Positions 1 to 5,897 are shown, numbered from the stretch's first letter. The stretch: 6,299 bases of DNA from CAYXBG01 sp964463145 (GCA_964463145.1 CAYXBG010000093.1:1-6299), one strand, 5' to 3'. Notes: generated by a model not told the origin, from the sequence alone. Translations and numbers: made by a program.

Positions 1-1
1 G

Positions 2-127
2 GTTGCTATGAATCAAAAACAGATCAGTGAGGCGGTACTAGAAGACACACTTGGAGCGTTACTTAAATATCGAGATGATCTTGAAATGGCGCGCGACGGA
101 GTTGCAGCGCGGCTATTGAAAAAATGA
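2..127 (+). CDS. C-terminal end of probable MoxR/CoxD-type AAA+ ATPase (5' truncated by window)
   Basis: An open frame enters from the left edge and ends at TGA 125-127. It encodes about 41 residues, ending in ...LLKYRDDLEMARDGVAARLL followed by two lysines. The stop overlaps the ATG of the next gene in an ATGA arrangement, which indicates translational coupling. The visible part is only a charged helical tail and carries no Walker or sensor motif, so the family assignment rests mostly on context: in molybdo-hydroxylase maturation clusters a MoxR-family AAA+ ATPase (CoxD) lies directly upstream of the VWA protein CoxE. The ATG at 8-10 is in frame, but a free-standing 39-residue gene is less likely than the end of a longer ATPase. 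In Oligotropha carboxidovorans, CoxD works as an ATP-dependent chaperone in sulfuration of the CO dehydrogenase active site. Confidence that this is a real coding tail is fairly high; confidence in the exact family is moderate. Confidence 0.55.
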   Translation, partial: VAMNQKQISEAVLEDTLGALLKYRDDLEMARDGVAARLLKK

Positions 128-1230
128 GAGCTCGGATATTGGGAAATACTGAAAACTCTCAAGCCGACTTGTTTCTCCGGAATCTTCTACTTTTCCCTAG
201 GTTTTTACGCTCTTCGGGATTGGTGGTGACGACAGCACAGATTTTGACTCTGGTCGAAGCCTTTTCCTCTATAGATTTCAGGAAACGTGAGGATGTCCGG
301 TCCCTTCTCAGGGCGACCCTTATCCAACGTCACTCTGATATTAAAATGTTCAACGCACTTTTCGATCTTTTCTGGCAAGCTGTTCCATCTAATGAAACAT
401 CACTGGAACTGGGCCAGCTGATACAAAGAGCTAGAAGCGATGCCGTCGAAGCACCAAAAAATGATTCAGTCGGGGATGATGAGGACGTAGAGATGGAGGA
501 GTTGTTGCCGACTTGGCGACGTTATAGTGCTGTCGAGCGTCTCAGATACACAGATTTCGCAAAGTTAACCGATCAGGAATTAAAAGAAGTAGAGGCGTTT
601 CTCAAAGATCTGCGCTGGAGTCCTCCTTTACGTCTGACTCGTCGCAGTGCAAAAAGTGTGCATGGGGCGAAGATAGATATGAGGCGTACTTGGCGGGCCA
701 GTCTAAAATCGGGTGGTTTCCCACTTAAGATTTCTCTCAAAACTCGAAAAAGGAAGTTACGCCCTGTTGTGTTGCTCTGCGATATTAGTGGGTCCATGGA
801 ATCCTACACGCGTATCCTTTTTCAGTTTGCCTTTGTATTGGGGAAAGGGCTTCCCCAGGTAGAAGCGTTTGCATTCAGTACCAGATTGACCCGTATTACT
901 TATAGCTTGGGTCACCGGGATATGAACTTGGCTATCCAGCGTTTGACCAACTCTCTTACTGATTGGGGTAGTGGCACCCGAATAGGGGCCGCTCTTAAAG
1001 CATTTAATTTCGAATGGGGGCAGAGGGTTTTAACCAAATCTCCTATTGTGATGATTGTGAGTGATGGTTGGGATCGAGGTGATGTCGCACTTCTGGCGAG
1101 GGAAATGGGTAGACTGCGCCGAAGTTGCTATAGACTTATCTGGCTTAATCCCCTTTTAGGTTCTCCTGGATACCGTCCACTAACCAAAGGAATTTGTGGA
1201 CCACTTTTTACCCGTTCACAACTTGGCTAG
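124..1230 (+). CDS. coxE: CoxE-like VWA (von Willebrand A) domain protein, C-terminus frameshifted
   Basis: This is a maturation factor of molybdo-hydroxylases (CoxE/DUF58-like VWA family), thought to act with a MoxR-type ATPase on the enzyme active site in the cytoplasm. Residues about 15-90 match the helical N-terminal part of the family (FLRSSGL..., KREDVRSLLRATL, then FDLFW). The VWA domain starts near residue 214. It has the metal-ion-dependent adhesion site DISGSM (D220, S222, S224), a probable second metal ligand T285 in DWGSGTR, and IVSDGWDRGD at 311-320. The IWLNPL stretch near residue 340 is also typical. The ATG overlaps the previous stop (ATGA), and I see no Shine-Dalgarno, so coupling is likely. 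The frame ends at TAG 1228-1230 after 368 residues, but the last ~11 residues do not look like the family. The expected ending lies in the +1 frame from about 1196 (separate entry). The gene therefore appears damaged near 1190-1196, although the whole VWA core remains. Confidence 0.88.
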   Translation: MRARILGNTENSQADLFLRNLLLFPRFLRSSGLVVTTAQILTLVEAFSSIDFRKREDVRSLLRATLIQRHSDIKMFNALFDLFWQAVPSNETSLELGQLIQRARSDAVEAPKNDSVGDDEDVEMEELLPTWRRYSAVERLRYTDFAKLTDQELKEVEAFLKDLRWSPPLRLTRRSAKSVHGAKIDMRRTWRASLKSGGFPLKISLKTRKRKLRPVVLLCDISGSMESYTRILFQFAFVLGKGLPQVEAFAFSTRLTRITYSLGHRDMNLAIQRLTNSLTDWGSGTRIGAALKAFNFEWGQRVLTKSPIVMIVSDGWDRGDVALLAREMGRLRRSCYRLIWLNPLLGSPGYRPLTKGICGPLFTRSQLG

Positions 1231-1315
1231 CCTAGAACAGCTGAAATTCGTTTTAGAGGATCTGTCTAGAATAGAGCGCTCAGGTCTAAAAGGTATATCA
1301 GATTCGGCATTCTGA
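1196..1315 (+). other. Out-of-frame conserved C-terminus of the coxE-like gene
   Basis: Frame 2 encodes VDHFLPVHNLASLEQL and continues ...FVLEDLSRIERSG... to TGA 1313-1315. From memory of the family, a segment of the form VDxFLPxHNLxSLxxL is the normal end of CoxE-like VWA proteins, so this is the gene's own tail displaced by one reading frame. This frame is open from 1184 (a TAA sits at 1181-1183), so the shift must lie between 1184 and 1230, and most naturally just after the codon at 1192-1194. Joining 357 codons in frame 1 to 39 here gives about 396 residues, close to the family's usual size. Family members typically have several more residues between the Gly-Ile/Met pair and VD, so a small deletion of roughly 17 nt is as likely as a one-base change. 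The restored reading would end 14 nt before the next gene. Confidence 0.75.
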
Positions 1316-1329
1316 GAGTAAACAGAACA

Positions 1330-1980
1330 ATGGTTCACACTAGTGTAAAAGTAGCCCCTGGTACCGGTGTTGTTACTGGTGTCATTTTGGCAGCTGGGAT
1401 TTCCAGGCGATTCGGGGAAGCCACCAAGCAATTAGAGAAATTTGATGGAGAGGCATTGCTTCGACGTGTCACTCAGCAGGCCTGTCAATCGATCTTGAGA
1501 GATGTAGTGGTAGTGGTTGGGTATAAGAAAAAGGAGATCTCTGACTCTCTGAGGGGATTAGACGTGCGCTTTTGCGAGAACATGCGGTACAAATCAGGCA
1601 TCAGCGGCTCCATCCAAGTGGGTCTTGATTGCATAGAAGAGCATTCGCAGGCTGTTATGTTTTTGACAGCTGATCAGCCTTTTCTTTCTTGTGAAGTGAT
1701 TGACAGAATTATAACTCGATACCAGCAGAACTTATCCCCTATTGTGGTTCCCTTTTTTATGGACACGCCAGGATCACCCGTAATTTTTGATAGAAGCATG
1801 TTTAGTGAGTTACGGGAACTTAAGGGTGAAGCTGGTGGCAGAGTATTAATAGAACGCTATCCCGCAATGGTTGATGCTGTTGTTTTGGAGAATGATTTGC
1901 CACTATTGGATATCGATACCCTGGACGACTATAAGGCTCTCGCACAAAAATTGCGTCTAAGGTCGGAGGGGAAGAATTGA
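1330..1980 (+). CDS. mocA: MocA/MobA-like molybdenum cofactor cytidylyltransferase
   Basis: This is a nucleotidyltransferase of the MobA-like NTP transferase family, predicted to join CMP from CTP to Mo-molybdopterin to make the MCD cofactor used by CO and xanthine dehydrogenases. The N-terminal signature is LAAGISRRFG (residues 20-29), followed by K33 at the expected spacing. LAAG (rather than LAGG) is the form associated with CTP-using MocA as opposed to GTP-using MobA. Other motifs are TADQP (113-117, whose Asp is the likely metal ligand), PGSP (147-150) and DIDT (194-197), the conserved end of these enzymes. Length (216 aa) is close to the family's ~190-205, with a slightly long N-terminus. 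ATG 1330 has only a weak GAGAG about 11 nt upstream. Its TGA overlaps the TTG start of the next gene, and its last codons carry that gene's ribosome binding site. Confidence 0.85.
   Translation: MVHTSVKVAPGTGVVTGVILAAGISRRFGEATKQLEKFDGEALLRRVTQQACQSILRDVVVVVGYKKKEISDSLRGLDVRFCENMRYKSGISGSIQVGLDCIEEHSQAVMFLTADQPFLSCEVIDRIITRYQQNLSPIVVPFFMDTPGSPVIFDRSMFSELRELKGEAGGRVLIERYPAMVDAVVLENDLPLLDIDTLDDYKALAQKLRLRSEGKN
1965..1971 (+). promoter_or_regulatory. Ribosome binding site of the xdhC-like gene (supports TTG start)
   Basis: GGAGGGG is a strong Shine-Dalgarno match inside the last codons of the mocA-like gene. It lies 5 nt before TTG 1977 and 11 nt before the alternative in-frame GTG 1983. The shorter spacing favours TTG, which also overlaps the upstream TGA (TTGA), but either start would leave the conserved N-terminal domain intact. 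Confidence 0.6.
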
Positions 1981-3026
1981 GTGTGAACAAGATTCTGGCA
2001 GTTATTCAAAGTGAATGGTCAGATAAAAAGATTCCGGTTCTCGCTACAGTTGTTAGTGTCGAAGGTTCTTCCTATCGTGCTCCTGGAGCAGTCTTACTTG
2101 TAGATTCTAACCAGGCCTATCTGGGTATGATTTCTGGTGGCTGTCTGGAACCCGCAATTGTGGAAATAGCAAAAACGTTAGAAACGCGTAAAGGCATATT
2201 ACGTTGGTTCGATCTAAAGGATGACTCGGTATGGGGTCTAGGAATGGGTTGTGGAGGGGTAGTAGGTGTTTATCTCGAGCCGGTTTGCCAAGATCAGAGC
2301 TGGTCTTCTTGGGTACATGCTATCGAGAAAGAGGAAGTCGTTGGAAGGGTAGTTATCTATGAGACTGACAGCCCTAGTATTCACCAAGGAAGCACTCTGA
2401 TAACTTTGGATACGGGAGAGAGTATTGGCACGACTGGCAATTCTGAGTTCGATTCACGACTGAGGTCTGAGTTGAGAAATCTTATGAAACAACCAGAATC
2501 TGTTTCCAGAGACATCAAAATCGGCCCAACTCGAGTTCTGATTGACGTCGTATGGCCCCCTCCGAGGTTGGTTGTCTTCGGGGCTGGTGAAGATGCGATA
2601 CCCGTAGCAAATTTAGCAGAGAAGATTGGTTTCAAGGTCTTGATTGTGGATGCCCGACAAGGACTAGCCACCCAAAAACGTTTTCCGGCCGCCAATCTTA
2701 ATCATTCGACGCCGGAAGAATATTCCGGCGTCGATCTTGTAAAACAAGATTATGTAGTTATTATGCAGCATCATTTAGGGAGAGACGCTGTGGCACTTAA
2801 AACGGCCCTGGATGCTCGTGTCCATTACGTCGGCCTTCTCGGTCCTGAGAGTCGATTCGAAAAGATTAAACGACACATTGTCAATCAAGGACAAAAGCTC
2901 GATGCGAGTGATATCGCCCGTATCGATGCCCCCATTGGCCTAGACATAGGTGCTCAGGGGCCTGACGAAATAGCCCTAAGCATTGTCTCCGGTTTGGTGG
3001 CGGTTCGTGGACCGGGGAGAAAATGA
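1977..3026 (+). CDS. xdhC: XdhC/CoxF-family molybdenum cofactor maturation protein
   Basis: This XdhC/CoxI-family protein binds molybdenum cofactor, promotes its sulfuration and hands it to xanthine/CO-dehydrogenase-type apoenzymes in the cytoplasm. The N-terminal XdhC-CoxI domain contains GSSYRAPGA (about 30-38), SGGCLE (53-58, C56) and MGCGG (90-94, C92). The C-terminal XdhC_C Rossmann domain starts with VFGAGEDA (G202, G204, D206), followed by DAR (225-227) and GLLGPESR (286-293). At 349 residues it is full length with both domains, and nothing looks broken. The start is probably TTG 1977, overlapping the mocA stop; GTG 1983 is the alternative. It is the last gene of the plus-strand maturation operon, and its 3' end overlaps the convergent transporter gene by 51 bp. 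A perfect 12-bp inverted repeat lies within the coding sequence at 2706-2734. XdhC and CoxF cannot be told apart without the structural genes. Confidence 0.88.
   Translation: MSVNKILAVIQSEWSDKKIPVLATVVSVEGSSYRAPGAVLLVDSNQAYLGMISGGCLEPAIVEIAKTLETRKGILRWFDLKDDSVWGLGMGCGGVVGVYLEPVCQDQSWSSWVHAIEKEEVVGRVVIYETDSPSIHQGSTLITLDTGESIGTTGNSEFDSRLRSELRNLMKQPESVSRDIKIGPTRVLIDVVWPPPRLVVFGAGEDAIPVANLAEKIGFKVLIVDARQGLATQKRFPAANLNHSTPEEYSGVDLVKQDYVVIMQHHLGRDAVALKTALDARVHYVGLLGPESRFEKIKRHIVNQGQKLDASDIARIDAPIGLDIGAQGPDEIALSIVSGLVAVRGPGRK
2706..2734. repeat. Perfect 12-bp inverted repeat (hairpin) inside xdhC
   Basis: TCGACGCCGGAA (2706-2717) and TTCCGGCGTCGA (2723-2734) are exact reverse complements separated by 5 nt. 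The stem is GC-rich compared with its surroundings. It encodes S-T-P-E-E-Y-S-G-V-D in the Rossmann domain. There is no following T-run, so it is not a canonical terminator. It could be a protein-binding site, an mRNA structure, or chance; see findings. Confidence 0.85.
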
Positions 3027-3965
3027 TTGTTTTCCGACCAAGGCAATAGCCATTCCTAGAAGGACGATGCTTCCTCCGATCCATTCCCTTGGCTGGATTT
3101 GGAAGATAAAGACCGCAGGGAAAAATGCTGATAATAGCATTTTGGAAAACGCAGTTAGCGGTGGGTTAAGAAACACCGTGAATCCCATCGAAGTAGCTGA
3201 AAAGTGTTGAAGAAGCCAGATCCACGCCAAAAAACCAGCGATGGTACATAGAACGATGAGATAGGAGAGAGCCAGCCAGCCGGCCTGATCCAGTTGTATT
3301 AATGAGTAGACGGATTCTTTTCCAGCAAAGGGCAAGAGCATTGCTCCCCCGAACCCGATACTCAACAATGTCCATAGGATCGGGGATACTTGCTTAGAAA
3401 TAGCCTTAGTTGCCACTGAAAGGATGGCCCACGAGAGAGGTGCAGTTGAGACCAACACGAGGGCTAGGTTGTAGGGAATAGAAGAATTTGGACGTTCTGC
3501 AGATCCAATCGTGAGCATACCCAAGAAGGCAACGGAAAAACCGAGAAAGTGTTTTGAGCGGATTTTTTCTTGCAAAAACAGTACTGACAGAACCATCGTA
3601 AACAGAGGGTTTAAAGCGGTTGTCAGTGAGGCAACGGATGCACTTACTCCGTTTGCCTGTGCATAGGCCAGGGACAAGTTGTAACCTGGAACCATTACGA
3701 ATCCACATAGGAGAAGGCGTCCCCAATGTTTAGCTATAATCTGCAAGGATTCACGGAGTCTCCAGATGAGACAGTACAGCCCACAGATAATTCCCGCTGT
3801 AACATATCTCGCTACACTGTACTCAATGTAGTCGAATCTGGCGGGAGTTCCTTCGGCTCCGACCAAAAACCCGATAGCGACAAAGCTGTTACTCCACACA
3901 ATGAAAAGCGGAAGGGTCAGCGCAGCAGCAAACCACTTTCGGGAAATCGGAGAAGGTGCCGTCAT
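2976..3965 (-). CDS. EamA/DMT-superfamily ten-helix membrane permease
   Basis: This is an inner-membrane permease of the drug/metabolite transporter superfamily (EamA, formerly DUF6); the substrate cannot be predicted. The 329-residue protein is a tandem duplication of a five-helix unit. Repeat one spans about 13-155 with R53 in the second helix, then NGVSASVASLTTALNPLF (105-122) and QEK at 132-134. Repeat two spans about 165-311 with SMGFTVFLNPPLTAF (259-273). The paired LNP segments (118-120, 267-269) are typical of the family. The tail after residue 311 is hydrophilic (PRSTNRHQTGDNA) and is the part overlapping the xdhC 3' end on the other strand. ATG 3963-3965 sits just before the first helix; I see no clear Shine-Dalgarno upstream (the region reads ...CTGTAAAAACC). 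The gene faces away from the ROK kinase gene across a 179-bp spacer and has no visible functional link to the molybdenum genes. Confidence 0.9.
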   Translation of the reverse strand: MTAPSPISRKWFAAALTLPLFIVWSNSFVAIGFLVGAEGTPARFDYIEYSVARYVTAGIICGLYCLIWRLRESLQIIAKHWGRLLLCGFVMVPGYNLSLAYAQANGVSASVASLTTALNPLFTMVLSVLFLQEKIRSKHFLGFSVAFLGMLTIGSAERPNSSIPYNLALVLVSTAPLSWAILSVATKAISKQVSPILWTLLSIGFGGAMLLPFAGKESVYSLIQLDQAGWLALSYLIVLCTIAGFLAWIWLLQHFSATSMGFTVFLNPPLTAFSKMLLSAFFPAVFIFQIQPREWIGGSIVLLGMAIALVGKQSFSPRSTNRHQTGDNA

Positions 3966-4144
3966 GGTTTTTACAGTCTAGTCAGATTTTGTATCCGGCC
4001 TGGTCATTGTGTCACCATGGTGTAGGCTTCATCGAAAGTCAAATGAATCGTCATATTCCGTCCGGTTAGGGAGTAATTATGGTAAGCCGTTGTCTACAGA
4101 TACTGAGATGATTTAAGTAAAAGAACTATGAGAGTGAAATTAAA
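3966..4144. promoter_or_regulatory. Divergent intergenic spacer between EamA and ROK genes
   Basis: This 179-bp region must hold the promoters for both divergent genes. I see a perfect 10-bp palindrome CACCATGGTG at 4013-4022, a possible operator. A TTGACT element on the minus strand (4037-4042) resembles a -35 box for the transporter gene, with the palindrome where the -10 would fall; no good -10 hexamer is visible. For the ROK gene, GAGAGTG (4130-4136) about 8 nt before ATG 4145 is a plausible weak ribosome binding site, and TTGTCT at 4090-4095 is a poor -35 candidate. No tRNA, terminator or ORF of note. Confidence 0.4.
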
Positions 4145-5125
4145 ATGACTGCCAACAAGAGAGCATCTCATCACGTTGGGATTGACCTGGGTGGAACTAA
4201 CGTGAGTATGGCAGTTGTTAACGAGAATAACTGCGTGGTCAGTTGCCGTCGCAGTAAGACAAAGAAAGAATTAGGTCCCGACGGAATTCTGAAAAAAGTT
4301 GCTAAAAATGTGGTTGCTGTGATCGGAGAGGCAGGATTGGGACTTGACGATATCCTGGCCATCGGAATTGGTGTTCCCTCACCGGTGATCATCCAGAAAG
4401 GTATTGCACTGGATGCACCAAATTTAGGGTGGCGACACGTAGATGTTAGGGCCATTTTGGAACCTCTTTTGGGAATGCCTGTTTGGGTGGATAATGATGT
4501 CAATGTTGCAGTCTATGGTGAAGTAAAGGCAGGAGCAGGTAGAGGATTTACCGATGTCCTGGGTATATGGAATGGGACTGGTGTGGGTGGCGGACTAATC
4601 CTTAATGGTGAGCTATATTACGGCTGTCATGGAACCGCCGGTGAGATTGGACACACCGTAGTCTTGCCTGGCAACGGATCGAGCAGGGAAACTCTCGAGG
4701 AGGTCGCTAGCAGAACTTCGGTAGTCAAAACACTAGTCGAACGCATTCAGGAAGGCGAGTACAGCATCATTAAAGAGTTGGTTAATGGATCGCTATCGGC
4801 AATTAAATCAAAAACTCTCGCAAAGGCGGCAAAATCAGGAGATGAATTAACCGTACGAGTGTTACGCGATGCGGCTCATTCCGTTGGTATCGCAGCCGCC
4901 AACTGTGTGACGACTCTTAGTCTGTCTTGTGTCGTATTAGGGGGTGGGCTACCAACTGAGATGGGAGATCTCTGGACCGACTGGGTTAGTCAGTCGGTCT
5001 CAGTAAATGTTTTTCCTGAGGAATTAAAGACTGTGAAAGTAGTCGGAACCGAACTAGGGGACAATGCTGGAGTGATTGGAGCCGCAATCATTGCTCGAGA
5101 TTGTGCGAGAAAAAGAGACTTGTAA
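4145..5125 (+). CDS. ROK-family sugar kinase (glucokinase-like), lacking the zinc motif
   Basis: This is a cytoplasmic ROK-family kinase that probably phosphorylates glucose or a related hexose with ATP. The phosphate-binding loop DLGGTN (14-19) is close to the N-terminus with no helix-turn-helix before it, so this is an enzyme rather than a ROK repressor. WVDNDVNVA (115-123) holds the expected catalytic Asp (D118) of the NDxN motif. NGTGVGGGLI lies at 143-152, EIGH with the conserved His is at 167-170, and VVLGGGL is in the C-terminal ATPase domain. At 326 residues it has the usual length. The oddity is that the family's CxCGxxGCxE zinc cluster after EIGH is absent: the protein reads LPGNGSSRETLEE (174-186), with E185 aligning with the Glu that follows the last Cys. 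Some ROK subgroups also lack these cysteines, so the enzyme may still be active. A perfect 9-bp inverted repeat lies near its 3' end. It is monocistronic by position. Confidence 0.88.
   Translation: MTANKRASHHVGIDLGGTNVSMAVVNENNCVVSCRRSKTKKELGPDGILKKVAKNVVAVIGEAGLGLDDILAIGIGVPSPVIIQKGIALDAPNLGWRHVDVRAILEPLLGMPVWVDNDVNVAVYGEVKAGAGRGFTDVLGIWNGTGVGGGLILNGELYYGCHGTAGEIGHTVVLPGNGSSRETLEEVASRTSVVKTLVERIQEGEYSIIKELVNGSLSAIKSKTLAKAAKSGDELTVRVLRDAAHSVGIAAANCVTTLSLSCVVLGGGLPTEMGDLWTDWVSQSVSVNVFPEELKTVKVVGTELGDNAGVIGAAIIARDCARKRDL
4975..4999. repeat. Perfect 9-bp inverted repeat inside the ROK kinase gene
   Basis: GACCGACTG (4975-4983) and CAGTCGGTC (4991-4999) are exact reverse complements with a 7-nt loop. 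The preceding GAGATCTC at 4966-4973 is itself an 8-bp palindrome. The element lies in the last part of the coding sequence and has no T-run, so it is not a standard terminator. Confidence 0.7.
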
Positions 5126-5154
5126 AAGTAGGGGGGCGTTCCACGAATATCCTC

Positions 5155-5199
5155 TGTATCCAGATCGGAGAGTGCTGGATCTAGTATTTGGTGGATACA
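5155..5199. repeat. Nested inverted repeats in the convergent ROK/DUF420 intergenic gap
   Basis: In the 82-bp gap, TGTATCCA (5155-5162) pairs with TGGATACA (5192-5199). An overlapping arm, ATCCAG (5158-5163), can instead pair with CTGGAT (5175-5180). The two pairings exclude each other. The position, between two convergent stops, would suit transcription termination, but neither strand has a convincing U-tract after the stem. A termination role is only a guess. Confidence 0.45.
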
Positions 5200-5207
5200 A
5201 CTCGTGC

Positions 5208-5786
5208 CTAGTCTGACCGGAAAAACTCGAGCATAAGATATATGATAACCCCGGTGGCGGAAACATATAGCCAAACTGGTAATACAATGCGGGCGATCTT
5301 TTTATGGGAGGGAAATTTCTCTGACAACGCGAAATAAACTACGGTCGGAAGTGAAGGAAGTACCAACGCAGCAAGGGTAATGTGCGTAATCAAAATGAAA
5401 AAGTACACTGGGCGTACAAAGCCAGTCCCCTGAAACAATGTATCCCCGTGTAGATAGTGGTGGATTAGGTAGCCAACGAAAAAGCAAGCTGAGAAAAAAA
5501 GTGCCGAAAGCATAGACCGTCTATGTTTCTCACGTTGCCCCCTCCGGATTGCCCGGTATCCGGACACAAGAAACAGTACTGTTATCGCATTGAAGGCAGC
5601 ATTGAGACCTGGGAGGAAAAGTAAGCGGTCAGAATAGTATTGGACGGGCTCCTTGTAATAAAGGAGCCACACAAGCAATAGAATGACCCCCCCACTAAAG
5701 CACAAAATCGGTATCATGATTCTGTACCCGGGCATCTCGAACCCGTTTTCTAACAAGCCTTCGGAATGGTGCGGCTTAGACCTCAT
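5208..5786 (-). CDS. DUF420 family membrane protein (YozB/CtaM-like)
   Basis: This five-helix integral membrane protein belongs to the DUF420 family. CtaM of Staphylococcus aureus, required for assembly of a heme-copper oxidase, is assigned to this family, so a role in respiratory oxidase maturation is plausible but unproven. Helices lie at about 21-43, 55-77, 92-112, 125-153 and 166-187. Family hallmarks visible are LPGLNAAFNA (58-67), KHRRSML (87-93), GYLIHHYLHGD (105-115), FQGTGFVRPVYF (118-129), THITLA (134-139), HKKIAR (161-166) and PVWLYVSATGVIIYLML (170-186). Histidines 88, 109, 110, 113, 135 and 161 could bind metal or heme. At 192 residues it is typical for the family. Start ATG 5784-5786 is preceded by GAAAGGA about 12 nt upstream; M18 and M24 are in-frame alternatives, and the first ~18 residues are not family-like. 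No oxidase genes are in the window. It is downstream of purE on the same strand. Confidence 0.87.
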   Translation of the reverse strand: MRSKPHHSEGLLENGFEMPGYRIMIPILCFSGGVILLLVWLLYYKEPVQYYSDRLLFLPGLNAAFNAITVLFLVSGYRAIRRGQREKHRRSMLSALFFSACFFVGYLIHHYLHGDTLFQGTGFVRPVYFFILITHITLAALVLPSLPTVVYFALSEKFPSHKKIARIVLPVWLYVSATGVIIYLMLEFFRSD

Positions 5787-5897
5787 TAGCTCTGAGATGT
5801 CCTTTCATGGGATGTTATATTCCATTGAAATTATGTTTGGTTAGGCCAAAGGTGGAGAAGAATCAGGGGCAGACTGCTATGCTCCTTTTCAATTCCA
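5787..5897. promoter_or_regulatory. Intergenic spacer between purE and the DUF420 gene
   Basis: This 111-bp gap on the minus strand may carry the DUF420 promoter. TATAAC (complement of 5814-5819) is a reasonable -10, about 28 nt before the ATG, but no -35 hexamer is evident. A small hairpin TTTGG-N5-CCAAA at 5836-5850 sits about 50 nt after the purE stop and has no T-run behind it. Low confidence for all of these. Confidence 0.3.

Noticed and set aside
839..857. Short hairpin TGGGGAA-N5-TTCCCCA in the coxE-like gene
   Set aside because: Seven base pairs are within what chance gives in several kilobases, and it lies in the conserved VWA domain coding sequence.
1184..1230. Programmed +1 frameshift making a full CoxE
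   Set aside because: No recognisable slippery sequence or stimulatory structure was seen, and residues appear to be missing at the junction, which a programmed shift would not explain. Left open as a minor possibility.
2381..2695. Minus-strand 104-codon open frame inside xdhC
   Set aside because: It is antisense to the xdhC domain junction and Rossmann start; the translation has no family resemblance.
3726..4025. Plus-strand 99-codon open frame antisense to the transporter
   Set aside because: It lies opposite the permease N-terminus, its translation has no recognisable domain, and the permease frame explains the sequence.
4171..4503. Minus-strand 110-codon open frame inside the ROK gene
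   Set aside because: It is fully antisense to conserved ROK motifs and the product is low-complexity Ser/Thr/Pro-rich, typical of a shadow frame.
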